From Rhynochetos jubatus (taxonomy: Eukaryota; Chordata; Aves; Eurypygiformes; Rhynochetidae): a stretch of 64,000 nucleotides of DNA. The DNA lies in assembly GCA_027574665.1 (NCBI GenBank), contig CM050648.1, positions 62,332,863 to 62,396,862 of the forward strand, in the 5' to 3' direction. Position numbers and translations under genes: made by a program. The notes below the pieces were generated by a model that was given only the letters and a program-made list of their open reading frames with translations, was not told the DNA's origin and searched no databases. This document shows positions 13,191-25,100 of the stretch, in pieces (within the stretch, counting starts at the first letter, position 1; the number at the start of each line of letters is the position of its first letter).

Positions 13191-16100
13191 AAAACCTCCT
13201 GAGAAATAGGTCTAGAGGAATAGTCACTGGAACCCTGTCTTTTCCCCTTTGACCAGACAGAGCAGCAAGGTGTCATGAAGAAGAGGTCCGTTGAGCCATG
13301 GGAGGTGCAGGAGATCTTGTGCAACTGAGCTATGTCTGTTACATTGAAGTTATTTATAGAAGAACATATTTAGCAAAGGAAGGTATCCATTTCTTTTTAT
13401 TCTGTTCAAAAAGAACCAAAATAGCATTCTAATGGAAAAGCTGCTCCATTCTCATCACTCCATCAGAATGAGTTTGCCACAAACACTCCATAATTGAATT
13501 ATTCTAATTAATAAATATAACAGTGCAAATCTAGATACTTTCCCGTTAATAAAGAACTCTGATTATCTTAATTATCTTTAATAGGAATTCTGGACAGATT
13601 AAAAAAATAGAGTATGCAAATTTATTATTTGATTTCCTTTTGCAAAATTAACTTTTCATAATTTAAGTGCTTCAAAAATGCAATTATTACATATCTTACC
13701 TTAAAATAATACTTTCAGTAAAATTCAAACCCTACAGAAAATATTAGATACTTCTCTTTTAACTTCAGTTCTGTCAAATATCAGTCTAAAAATTATCTCC
13801 TTCCTTTTTCTCACAGAAAATTACTTTTTAGAAATCAGTTTCATTAGCAAGACAAATAGCTGTAACAGCATCTCAGGAAATTCATACTTGAGAGAAAAGA
13901 ACAAAAATCTGTGTAAAAAGAACATACATTTAGGTCTTGACAGAGTACCTTTTTGTATACATAATTATACTACTGTTGAAAGAAATATTTGCTTTTACTA
14001 TTTTTACAAAACAAAAGAAATCTTTGGGAGTAGACAGCAAGCTACTGCACACATAACAATTGTGAGATCTCTGCTTGGAATGTTCCACCTCTTCTCTTTC
14101 TATGGATGTTCATATCTTATGTGTAAAATAACAATGACACCTTGAGCATCATGTCACATATCAAGGGATCTTGAACAGTTTTTGTTCTGACCAAAAATTA
14201 CCCATGGTGTGTTTGGAGGAGTTCACTATAGGATTGAATGTCAAATGGTGATAGAATTTAGCTTCAATTTTTTCAGATGGTCCAGTCCAATAGAACCACA
14301 GAATCATTACATGCTTGAACGTCTCATTGACTGTACAGAGCTGACCAGCTGAGATGCTCCTCACTAGTTGAACTCAAGATAGCAAAATCTCTCTCACACC
14401 CAACCACTGGATGCAAACAGGCAATGGTAAACTCTCTCCCAGTATCCATATTTTTGTAAAAGTGAGAAGGAAGCCTGACATCATGCAGAGCATCAACTGA
14501 CATGAAAGTGATTTCCACCCTGTCTCTATCATCGCCACACAAATCAACAATTTGCCATTTATTGGTACTATGCTCCCACCTCTTCCAGGTGTTTGTCAAA
14601 CAGATGGCATGTTTCTTCTACTGTGAATATCCAGACATTGTATTCTGCAAAGCCTCAAATTCAACCTATGCCAAAGTCAGCTTAGCATGAGAGTTTGGTT
14701 TCCAGGGTCTTAGCCCTAGCTGGTATGTGGCTAAAGCACTGGTATTTAAGGATGACACTGAAAATGCTACTGAATCCATTAATGTCACAGGAACAAAAAA
14801 CCTTACTGAAGGTATCTTCCTGTTAATGAAGAGCATACAACTTATCCCCCTGCTCTTCATAATGTCAGATACAGGCAGCCAGCCTAAGTGAATAACAAAG
14901 TTCTCCAATGTCTTACTCCTTTTCCTGAAACTCCATAAGATTCCTGATGGAAATTATGACGGATAACACTGGTATAAAAATGTCACAATTATTTCCCTAG
15001 TTTTTGGGTATATTTATTCTGAATCTGAGAATTTCTTCCTCTTGTGACAGCTTTCTATGCAAGAAAGTCTTTTCACATTCAGCAATGGGCAGAAGGAAAA
15101 TCAAGAGGAATGAGGCACATTCTACTTAATTTAATTGGTTATTTGGTTCCTTTTGGATGCAGGAGAAGTGATAAGTCATTTAACCAAGTAAAGTAACTTC
15201 ATAATCCAAAATTATCAGATTAACTCCCCTATGGTTAAGGCAAACTACTGTCAGTATCACTACCAAGAGCTTTTAAACTGTTCTTGAAAATCTTTCTAAA
15301 CTAAATGTAAGAGTAATGCTTGAACTCCAGGCTTTATCCCAGCAAAATTTTTAAGCCACTGCTGTCTCACCCAGATTAGATCTATGACTGGCTTTTTTTC
15401 AGATGTATCATGTTGTCATCAGATTCTCCTTTAAAACAGTGGTATGTATGACATTTATATTAAACCTTTGTTTGCTTGTTACTCTGCTCCAATGTAAAAT
15501 CAAACTGTGAGAACAGAGAATGAGCTGGAACACAGAAGCTTAGATTTGGGCTGAACCTGTTCATGGAAGTAAAACAGGACCTCTCTTTAATTAGACAAAT
15601 ACCTATCTTGGTTAGAGGACAACCCAGAAAGAAACATCGTACCTACAAGAGCTCATTGAAGAGGCCTTTAGAGCCTCTAAGTGAAACACATGCCTCCCAT
15701 TGCTAGAAGTAGTCACCGCTAGAGTAGTAGTTAGTAATTCTAACAGAACTGGGGTAAACCCTGTTAAACTCATGGCTTGCTTACAGAAGTGGCCACCTAA
15801 TCCATGCTCTCACAAGCTCATTTGCTGAAGGACTGATGATTTCCCTCCTATGCTGCCCACAGAGCTCACATAACTGACAAGGACATCTGATCATGTCTGT
15901 CTGACAGTGTACTGATGGGGATCAGCTGCTGCTGAGCTGTATCCCCAGGTTTTCTGCTCTTCTGATGTTCTCACACCAACATAGAAAAAACAGGTATGGT
16001 ACCTTTAGCTGTCATCGCCTCTTAAGCAAAGTTGTCAAGTGTGCCACACAGATCAAGACAGCAGAGATGTAACTAGGTAATGTCTTAACAAATCAAAGAG

Positions 16101-16200
16101 GATATTTATGAAATATACACACATGGAGAACCCATCAAAAGAAAATCAGATCCAAGAGTCTGAAGAAAAAAAAAAAAAGACAGGATTAGGCTAGGAGGGA
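13191..16200. other. Unique AT-rich stretch with one unidentified broken open frame
   Basis: Mostly AT-rich DNA of no recognised family. It contains the minus-strand frame chain 14161-14953, listed separately. An A13 run lies at 16166-16178, just before the CR1 copy that follows. A word cacagaatcat at 14296-14306 resembles a CR1 terminal unit, but the flanks do not match CR1, so it is not called. Confidence 0.55.
14161..14953 (-). pseudogene. Unidentified, possibly coding remnant with two stops and a frameshift
   Basis: On the minus strand one frame is open from 14953 down to 14324, apart from TAG stops at 14666-14668 and 14618-14620. It is then continued in another frame by 14364-14161. The translated text is not low-complexity: it has mixed charged and hydrophobic residues with Trp, Cys and His, such as NFVIHLGWLPVSDIM near the start and SHFYKNMDTGREFTIA farther on. 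I do not recognise the family. No poly(A)-derived T-run borders the left side, so a classical processed pseudogene is not shown. Alternatives are an internal fragment of an old transposon or a chance open stretch. I lean slightly towards a decayed coding sequence. Confidence 0.25.
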
Positions 16201-16498
16201 TGATTAGGATCATGGAAACTTAGAGTGGTTTGGGTTAGAAGGGACCTTAAAGACCATCTTGTTCCAACCCCCCTGCCATGGGCAGGGACACCCTCCACTA
16301 GACCAGGTTGCTCAAAGCCTCATCCAGCCTGGCCTTGAACACTGCCAGGGATGGGGCATCCACAGCTTCTCTGGGCAACCTGTTCCAGTGCCTCACCACC
16401 CTCTCCGGGAAGAATTTTTTCCTGATATCCAACATAAATTTACCCTCTTTCAATTTAAACCCGTTACCCCTTGTCCTGTCACTACAGGCCCATGTAAA

Positions 16499-16546
<48 letters not shown>

Positions 16547-16765
16547 CTTCCTTGTAGGCCCTCTTGAGGTACTGGAAGGCTGCAATAAGGTCTCCCTGGC
16601 GCCTTCTCTTCTCCAGGCTGAACAAGCCCATCTCTCTCAGCCTGTCCCCATAGCAGAGGTGCTCCAGCCCTCTGAGCATCTTCGTGGCCTCCTCTGGGCT
16701 TGCTTCAACTGATCTATATCCTTCTTATGCTGAGGGCTCCACAGCTGGACTCTACTCCAGGTATT
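16201..16765 (-). mobile_element. CR1 LINE, 5'-truncated, carrying a CA microsatellite
   Basis: The copy reads in reverse: a degenerate 3' terminus (ggatcatggaaacttagagtgg), then 'tttgggttagaagggacctt', 'ccatgggcagggacacc', 'tgctcaaagcctcatccagc', 'tctctgggcaacctgttcc', the 'ttctcttctccaggctgaa' block, and the 'ttcttatgctgagggctcc' block near 16723-16741. It covers the 3' UTR and the last ORF2 codons, about 560 bases. Minus-strand frames such as 16298-16585 contain recognisable CR1 C-terminal text ([20 protein letters not shown]) but are interrupted by Cys-Val repeats from the inserted microsatellite. The 18797 copy is of the same subfamily. Confidence 0.93.
16503..16543. repeat. (AC)20 dinucleotide microsatellite within CR1
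   Basis: A pure run of 41 bases of alternating A and C lies inside the CR1 copy, where the CR1 sequence normally reads from 'catgtaaaaagt' into the 'gctttccttgtaggcc' section. It has displaced a few CR1 bases. The lack of interruptions suggests a young and probably length-variable locus. Confidence 0.97.
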
Positions 16766-18391
16766 CTTCTACTATTTATTTTTCATTAATAGATTTCAAA
16801 TTGTGCATTTATCATGTTCTACTTTGTCAGAATCACATCCCAGCTCTTTTTTTATACAGTTTTACAATGACTGCTGAGAAACTTTCTGTCTGCAATTCAA
16901 AATCTCAAGAGGTACTACACTTGCAGACAAAGAATCATTATAATTAGTTACTATAGGTTGTTAGAAACAAATGTGATAGATAACGAATTACAAAGTTTAG
17001 AAAAACCACATTTACTGATCATTGTAAGTTCAATTGCAATAACCACTGATCCATGTTATAGCCATCTTGTAATACAAGTCAGAGTATTTAAAATATAAAA
17101 TGTCATTTTTTGCCCAAGCTGCTAATGTCTCAGAAGTAAAAAAGCTTAGCTGTATGCATCTAGAGAAAAAAAAGTTGCTGAGTTTAAAATATCTTCATTT
17201 GAGCTGTACAACTTCAGCAATTCTAAAACAAGCTGGGCCCCTCTTATTTCTCTTATATAGCTTTTGACTACCATCAGTTTTAGGCCAAGATTTTTAAAAT
17301 TTCTCGAAGGAATGGAGATAATATCAAAAGACAAGACTTTTATCCAGAAGTTGCAGATGCAAGCATTTTATTGCCTATTATAGCCCTATATATATTTTCT
17401 GTTTGGTTTTTGTGGGTTTTTTTACTTAAAGTTTGATATTTTTATTCTTAGAAAAGTAATTAAAGCTGAAATAAATACATTAAATTCCTGTAGCATTGAG
17501 GCTTCAAATGATAATGTTTTATAAATCACTTTGACACCAGCAAAATGTTTTTTCCTATAACTGATTTCACCCTAGATGAGTATTTCCACTTCGAGCTTAC
17601 CATCCTTAACTGACTTCCAACTCTTGTGCCAACCTCCTAGCTCAGTGGATATCAGTATTGCTAGGAATTTTTTTATGTCCTTTAAGCCCTTAAATCCTCT
17701 TGTCTATTAATGCACCAATATATTGTTGTTACATATGAAATGAGTACAGAAAGGAGTTTTCAGTGCAATGCCACAAGGAAAAGACTTCTGGAGGAGGACT
17801 GTTTGAGGCCTGTCCCCTAGTAAATTTCATTCCTCTTGCCACATTCATATTTCTTATGTCTCTTGCAACCCAAATCAGAACATTTAGAATATTACAGAAA
17901 ACTATATGCAATCTCAATGCCTGAACTTCCTTTTCCTACATCAAATATTTCTTAATATAATATTCTATGTTTCCTCAGTAAAACATAGCAACAAAATGAT
18001 TGCATTAATGAAATTTCCCTCACACAAGAAATAATTGGGATTTCAATTTCTTATCTTCATATCACATTTCACCAGTATCTTAAAAAATAATAAGATCACA
18101 GCAGCAGGCTTACCTGGCTTGCAGCTTTTGTTGTTCAGCCAATACAAAGAACTACAAATGCTGTTAATAAGAAAAATTAAAAATAAAAACTTTCTAAGAC
18201 AACACTTTAACCCCAATTCCATGGTTTATTCCAGCCCCTGCAAGGAAAATACACTCTCATAGTTATTGAACATGTGAGAAGTAAAGAAATTAAATCTTAG
18301 ATATTTGGTTTTATACCTGATTTAGTCTTTCAACCAATTCCTAAAATGAGAAAACATGACTTTTTTTTTTTTTTTTTTGTCTAGATGGTCA
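16766..18391. other. Unique AT-rich stretch ending in a T18 run
   Basis: No gene or repeat family is seen. A run of 18 T occupies 18361-18378 and is followed after 13 bases by the LTR. The T-run could be the reversed tail of a retroposed sequence, but no such sequence is recognisable to its right because the LTR intervenes. Confidence 0.55.
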
Positions 18392-19477
18392 TGTCATGGT
18401 TTAACCCCAGCCAGCAAGGAAAGTACCACATGGCCACTCGTTCGCTCCTTCCCTCTGGTGGGATAGGGAGGAGAAAATATGAGAAAAGGCTCGTGGGTCA
18501 AGGAGGCATCACTCACCAGTTATGGTCATGGGCAACGCAGACTCAGCTTGGAGAAGAAAAATATCAGTTTAATTAGTTACCCATCAAATCATAGTAGGAC
18601 AATGAGAAATAAAACCAAACCTTAAAAACACCCTCTTCACCCCCCCTCCCTTCTTCCCAGGCTCAGCTTTGCTCCCAATTTCTCTACCTCATCCTCCCCC
18701 CTGCCATGAGCGGCACAGGGAGAGGGAGATGAGGGTTCCCCCATCAGTTCACCACATGTTGTGTTGTCTCTGCCACTCCTTCCTACTCAGGGGGGAGAAT
18801 CACAGAATGGTTGGGGTTGGAAGGGACCTTAAAGACCATCTAGTTCCAACCCCCTGCCATGGGCAGGGATATCCTCCACTAGACCAGGTTGCTCAAAGCC
18901 TCATCCAGCCTGGCCTTGAACACTTCCAGGGATGGGGCATCCACAACTCCTCTGGGCAACATGACCCAGTGCCTCGCCGCCCTCTCTGTGAAGTAATTTT
19001 TTATTTTTTTTTCCCCCTCACACTCTGCCCCCACTCCAGCACGGGATCCCTGCACCTCTCCAACATGAGTCCTTCCCTCAGGCTGCAGTTCTTCACAAAC
19101 TACTCTGGCATGGGTCCCTTCTGTGAGCAGGTGGTCCTTCAGGAGCAGCCTGATCCAGCATGGGCTTCCCAGAGTCACATGCTTCTTTGGATACAGCTGC
19201 CTTCTCTGGCATGAGGTCCTCCCCAGACTGCACGTGGGTCTCTGCTCTAGTGCACTTCCTCCCCTCCTTTCTTCATTGACCTCGACGTCTGCCTTGTCTC
19301 TCTCACATCTCACTCCTCTCTCTGCTGCAGGTTCCCCAGCAGGGTTTTTTTTTCCTCCTTTTACATATTTTATTACAGAAGTGCTACCACCATCACTGAC
19401 TGGCTTAGAGGCAGGGAAGCTTCCAGCAGCTTCTCACAGAAGCCACCCCTGTAGCCCCTTCACACAAGCTCAGTACA
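18392..19477 (-). mobile_element. Long solo LTR (avian ERV) with a nested CR1
   Basis: This is a nearly complete LTR of about 1.1 kb with TGT...ACA ends (tgtcatggtttaacc at 18392, ctcagtaca ending at 19477). After removing a nested CR1 of about 200 bases it is about 890 bases. Matching blocks include 'gaaaaggctcgtgggtcaagg', 'aatgagaaataaaaccaaacc', 'cttctctggcatgaggtcctcc', 'ttcattgacctcg' and 'cagcttctcacagaagccacccctgtagcccc', all typical of an avian LTR group also present at 21420 and 53850. The sense orientation is minus, because relatives carry AATAAA reading that way. The two flanks (gatggtca and ggaagagg) show no clear target-site duplication. No retroviral genes are attached, so it is a solo LTR. 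Confidence 0.82.
18797..18993 (-). mobile_element. CR1 LINE 3' fragment nested in an LTR
   Basis: Starts at agaatcacagaatggttggg, continues with 'ttggaagggaccttaaagac', 'ctgccatgggcagggatatcc', 'gggatggggcatccacaac', and stops abruptly at 'ctctgtgaagtaatttttt'. LTR sequence ends directly before it (caggggggag) and resumes directly after it (ccctcacactctgcccc), so the CR1 was inserted into an existing LTR. It was heavily 5'-truncated at insertion, keeping only about 200 bases of 3' UTR. Confidence 0.9.
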
Positions 19478-21419
19478 GGAAGAGGAGTCGTGGATCAATT
19501 AGAAGTATTACCAAAATATAACAAAGGACATAAGACTTGAGCCAGACAACTGTTACCGTCTCCCTAAATCATGTAGACAAATGCCAGTACCTGTGGAGAA
19601 AGCTGAAGTGTTTGTGAATAAAAGGGTCACCCAGTACAAGATCCCATGACTTCCAAAGTGGAAAGTTCTCAGGAAGAGAATCCACACAGCAGCTCCAAGA
19701 AGCTGTGTTAATGAAGGTGACCTGCAGACTTTAAAATCTTAGTTGCTATGAAGTCTCTTGACTGTTCCCTTGCTCTGCCAAGTTAGTGATGCAATGAATA
19801 CTTATGGTGGTTTGATAACCCTAAGGGTTTCTTACAGCATACAAAAGCCTAATTTGATTACCGTTCTGTATGGGACCACAACTATTTCTGATTCTCTCTT
19901 CAAATAAGTCATATATTTTTGATTGTACATAACTGTTTACAGTGAGCTATCAGACAAGTGAAATTGTTGCAATAAAATTATTAGAAATGTCTAGTAACCT
20001 CTATCAGTTTTAATCTCATCATTATATATCTTACCTACTTGTGAATACAATCCTTTCTTTTTGGTCATCTACTTGATTTCAGTGATTCCTTGAATTACTT
20101 GAACTAAAAAAATACTAGTATCAGGTAACTAATTCTACCTGCAGTCTTCTTTTACTTCCTTTAACACTGAGATTTCAAAGACTTCAAGAGAATACAAAAC
20201 TCACAGAAATTGAATTGTGAAGGAAAAATCACAAACTAGACAAGAGAAAGATGTGGTTTGCAGTTCTCCAGTGCAGGGATTGTGAAGGCTGCAGGAAACA
20301 AAGAGCCCAGTTAAAAGCATTGCAAAATAAAATATTATTTCAGTTTTGTTTGTACTAGAAATACTGCTTTATGGATCATTTACAGATCATGTCTCGTATT
20401 TTCATTTTTTGACGAATACCTCAAAAATATTGATAATTTTCCATAAATGTTGAACACTTCCCAACAACCACAAGCTCTACTATTCTTTGAAGCATCAGAA
20501 AGCTGTCTGGTTGCCTGCAGAATCTCTCTTGCATTCTGTCTGACTTATGATCCCGAAGTGGAAAAATAAGAGTAAGGTAACACTGCATAAAACCTAAACA
20601 TCACTTGTATCAGCTGTCTCTTTCACTTAGGCTAAGAAGCAAATAAGACCCTCTGAACACCAGCTGGAGACTAATATAGTGCTATCAGCACTTTGCTCTT
20701 GGTAGACAAATGCTTGGTATTTGTTGATATGAAACTATTAAAATATTACAGCATGCCCATACTTTAAATTCACAACTCCCAAAGAGCATGCCATTATGCT
20801 CAGACATAAGAAATCATTAACAGACTAACAAGGCAATGAGAACACTACAGGGAAAATAAAATTTGACTTAGTTACCAGCTTCATAAAGTACATCAAAGAG
20901 TACAGATAGAATGGCTGTTCCTGCCAGTGCAGTTACATGGCCCCATTTGTTACTCTTTTCATAGCCTTTCTTACTATATTTCTTATTTAGTCCTTAGCTT
21001 AAATGAGAGATCAACAAGCAAGGGACACCGTGAATTCACGAGTTTATCAATCTGATGTAAGAAGGATATTTTACTGGGTCTGCCTGGGCTGGAGTTACCT
21101 TTCTTCACAGCAGCCTGCATAGTGCTGTGCTTTGCATTTGTGGCTGCAGCAGCATTGGTGCCACAGCAACTTTTTGGCTGCTGCCGAACGGTGTTCATGC
21201 ACCATCGGTGCTGGCCCCCCAGCTCCGCACCACCAAAAGCCAGTAGGCTGGCAATGTACCTACACTGTCCGCGTCTGTCGGTGTTGTGATGACGTTACTT
21301 TGGTTTTGGCATGGGCAATTTTTGTTGCTGATTCAAGAGAAGTCTGTGAAACGTGAAATGAATTTATATTTTAAGGATGATTCGTTAATGTGTTTCAAAG
21401 AGGTGCAAGGTGGAATGGG
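19478..21419. other. Unique stretch between two inverted LTRs
   Basis: About 1.9 kb between oppositely oriented LTRs of one group. Most is AT-rich with no recognised family. The right-hand part (21060-21330) is clearly richer in G+C and is listed separately. No ERV internal genes are visible. Confidence 0.55.
21060..21330. repeat. GC-richer segment, probably an unnamed old repeat
   Basis: Within AT-rich DNA this segment holds CpG-containing words (gctgccgaacggtg near 21179, tgtccgcgtctgtcgg near 21266) and repeated 'ctgcagcagcattgg' and 'tttggctgctgcc' motifs near 21144-21185. It has the texture of an older avian repeat, and I have the impression of having seen related sequence in bird genomes, but I cannot give it a family name. 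It ends about 90 bases before an LTR. Open frames on both strands (20983-21198 minus; 21132-21356 plus) are short and Ala/Cys-rich from the GCA repeats; I do not call them genes. Confidence 0.35.
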
Positions 21420-22194
21420 TGTGGGTGCCCAGGGGATGGAATTGGGGGGCTGCAGGAATGGCCTTTGTGAGGATAGGTTATAGGGCTGCTCTGAACCAGA
21501 TGCAGCCAGTTCCAGTCAGCTTCCAGGGATCCCACCACAGGGCATGTCTGAACCCTGCAGCTGAGCTGGTGGCACCCCTGGGAAAGTGTATTTAAGAAAT
21601 GGCAAAGTGGCTGCACAACAGCCGTGGGAGAGAGGAGCAAGGAAAAAAGTGAAACAGCCCTGCACCAAGTGAGAGAAGAAAGAGGTGGAGGAGGTGCTCC
21701 AGGTACCTGAGCAGAGGCTTCCCTGCTACACACAGTGAGACCACACAGATTTACCCTGAAGGACTGCAGCCTGTGGGAAGGACCCATGCTGGAGCAGGTC
21801 ACAAAGAACTGTATCCCCTGGGAGGGACCCCATCCTGGAGCAGGGGAAGTGTGAGGAGCTCAGAGAAGAGCTGTTATGGACTGAACACAACGCCCATTCC
21901 CCATGCCCCTGTGCCACTTGGGGAGGAGTGAAGTTGAGCCTGGGGAAAAGGGCAAGGGCCTGCAGGTGTTGTTTTAATTTGTATTTGGTACAATTTTGTT
22001 TTAATTGACAATAAGTTAATTTTCCCCAAGTCACACCTGTTTTACCTGTGACAGTCACTGGTAAGTGATCTTCCTGTCATTACCTTAACCCACGAGCTTT
22101 TCCATCATATTTTCTTCCTCTGTACTATTGAGGAGGGGGAGTAAGCAAGCGGCTGGATGGGCATCTGACAACAAGCCAAGGTCAACCCACCACA
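21420..22194 (+). mobile_element. Solo LTR (avian ERV), plus orientation
   Basis: The sequence matches the same LTR group as 18392-19477, read in the other direction. Seen are 'aagtgtatttaagaaatgg' (near 21583), 'gtggaggaggtgctccagg' (near 21684), repeated 'aggactgcagcctgtgggaagg' and 'ggagggaccccatcctggagcaggg' units (21760-21846), 'gaagttgagcctgggg' (near 21930), 'gttaattttccccaagtcac' (near 22015, next to an AATAAG in place of the usual AATAAA) and the end 'gtcaacccaccaca' at 22181-22194. The start is set at a TGT at 21420 and is approximate. The group's internal 'ctggagcagg' blocks are fewer than in long members, so internal deletion is likely. Confidence 0.82.
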
Positions 22195-25100
22195 GACAGT
22201 TTAGGATACAGACTTCTCAATCCCAAATTTGCACTGTGGCCTCAGTCCATGTATCCTGTGTGCATACTGTGTTGCTACGTACAACTATGATAAATCTAAC
22301 AGAAAGAAATCATTGCTATTCCACATTCATTCCCCACTCACAGCTTGAATAATCATTTCACTCTGTTATGAACATACTTTCAAAGGTCTAAATGTCACCA
22401 TTAAATCATCTTCCTTGCAAATATTGATATTGAATTTCAGTGTCTTTCACTCCATCCATCAGTAGAAAGCAATATTTTGTCAGTAATCCAAGCAATTCTA
22501 ATTGACAAAATCTGTGCTTTTAATGTCTGTCATTCAGGCATCATAATTGTAAAGTAAATTTTCACCAGCACCATCAATACAATGTAATTACTGCAGAAAG
22601 ACAGCATAAGACACAGAAGGAAATTAAGTAGTAAAGGTAAGGAAATTTTTTAGATACACAGCTAACAACAGACAGACAAGTAAAAGTTCAGCACCATGTC
22701 AGGTATGGGAATATTAGTGCATATGAAGCATATTTTGCAACCCTGTTTTGTAATTAATCAAATATCTCTAGCTAAGGAAAACTATAAAGACAACCATTTT
22801 ACTTAAATTATTATTACCATACTGTATCTAGCCTGTTAATGTTATATTATTATAGCATATGTTTTAATATTATAGTAATACATGTAATTTATAGTATAAA
22901 TTATAATTTATAATGCAACGAAGTAAGGAAGTATCATAATATACACAATGCAAGAAATATGACTGAGAGGGATCTTTACCTTATTCTACAAAATTTGTTT
23001 GGTATTTGAACCAAAATTCAAGAGAATTGTGGAATGGTAAGAAGGCTCTGATAAAGTATCAAGCATTTGTAAAATTTCGCAGCGTGTTCTGTGTTGCGTT
23101 ATGTGCAGAAAAAGTTACTGAATAATGTCACTGAAATGTGCTTCTCCAGGCTGAAACCACGGAATAGGAGTTGCATATATACAAATACATTTGTACTGAG
23201 GTAAAATTACTGTAAGATTAAATTGTTTTGAAATGTAACCTCACTCTTAAATTGAAAAGGACCACAAACAGAGGTGAGGAATACGCATTTTGTATTAACT
23301 GACTATTTTAAAAGGTGAAAAAATTCCTTTATGACATTACGTTAGCAAATTTCTTTTAGTGAATTAATAAATCTTGCATATATGTGCTTGTGTACTCTAA
23401 ACTAGTGCCTTAGTAAATGAATAAACTGGAGGTTATAATGGGGTTTTACATACCTATAGTCTTGCCCTAGGGCTAATCCTAACCCTTATAACTGCTTAAA
23501 ACACTGTGCATGGTTTTAATAGAAAATAGCCTCTTTTACTCCCTTTGATAGCTGACAGCTCAAAAAGGTTCTTGCTTATCTGCTGAAATATCTAAACAGT
23601 GACAGTATGTGAAAGCTCCTTTTATATATCTCCTAGGTGACACTTCATATGAATTCCATTCAGATAACATCCTTGTTGCCAGTCAAACCAAAAAAGGATA
23701 AAAATTCCACATGCCTGTACCCAAAGAAGTTAAACTAAAGCCTCCACAAAAATCAGTAAGAAGCTTCTTTATATTCCTTCAAATTATGGGAAAAAAAACA
23801 ATAATAATAAACCAAAACAAAATATTACGTATTTAGATTAACATAGGGGGTTGTATTTCAACAGCTAACACTAATTCAGATCAGTGACATATACCCCGTC
23901 CCTAAACACAGTCTAATTATAAAACAGTGCTTCATTCCTAGCTTCTTATTACTGCCTGGATAATGCTGCCTGGAAAATGACCGACTGGAAAAGATTTTTT
24001 TTACGGCAGACAGATCTGGCAGTTTATGACCATGCTTTGCTGAGGCTCTTCCTTTTTAAGACGTGTTTTAAGACCTCTTCCTTTTTTAAACAGGAAGAGC
24101 TCTTCTGCATGTCTCAATTTACAGTATATTACCCTGAAGGTATCAAAACATGGGAAATATGTACCTTTTAATGTCTTTCAGTCTCACCTTAGAAATTATA
24201 GTGGCAAATTTCAAATATAATATTTCATCCAACTGAGTTATTGTTGGCTTACACATTTTATATGTGCATCTATTTTATATCTGTGTAAGTAGATCTGTAA
24301 GACAGCTACTCTCTGCCTTCACAATTCGAGATTAGTCATTAAAACACAATGCTTATTATTAGCCCATACAAAGCAAAAAGAATAATCTAGAAATAGTTCT
24401 CTTTTGCTATTCAGTTTGACAATTGACACTGTATTTTGATCTCAAAAATGGACAGTTACTGTAGCCCCATCACTTTCTTTTCCTTCTCACTCTCTTTAAA
24501 ATCAAATCCAAAAGTACAATCCTTAACAAGAGGGACATCAGGACTACTCTACACGAACCCTGTCATATGGTATATTTCCCCATTTTTTACTTGCTTAAAA
24601 ATGATGGAATGCAAAAAAAAAATAAAATTAAAGTACAACTTTAGCTCAAGAAAGCTATGTATTATTATTAACTGCTAATTTGTTTTAAAGTAACTTTAGC
24701 AGTTTTCCCTAAAAATTGTTCCCAACACATATCCACCCTTGCCCTTCATCCAAACCCTCAGAGCATTACAAGAGATAAGAAAAACTGGATCCATTTCAAA
24801 GCGAAAATAACGTTGTTTTTTAGTACTAGCTGTTTTCATATCCGTCCTTGATACTCATACCTTTAAGAGGAAAGACTAAAACCTTAATGGAGAAGGGTTG
24901 TATAGAAGTTATAGCTTTTAAGATTTTCCTGCAAATCGAGATACCCTATTTGCAGTTTCCCCCTATAAGAAATGCATAATGCTTACTTTATTATTAAGCC
25001 AAAGCATTCAAAACATCATTAACCAAGCAGACAAAATTTTTGTTTTAATACATCATTACTGTTTTTTTCCCTGTGTTTACTCTCCTCTGAACCCTGGACA

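Noticed and set aside
14289-14310. CR1-like terminal word (cacagaatcat)
   Set aside because: The flanking blocks of the CR1 3' end are absent.
16298-16712. Frames with Cys-Val or Thr-His repeats
   Set aside because: They are translations of the (AC)20 microsatellite within a CR1 copy, on either strand.
18361-18378. T18 as the poly(A) tail of a minus-strand retrocopy
   Set aside because: Only 13 bases separate it from an LTR and no copied transcript is visible; an ordinary homopolymer is the simpler reading.
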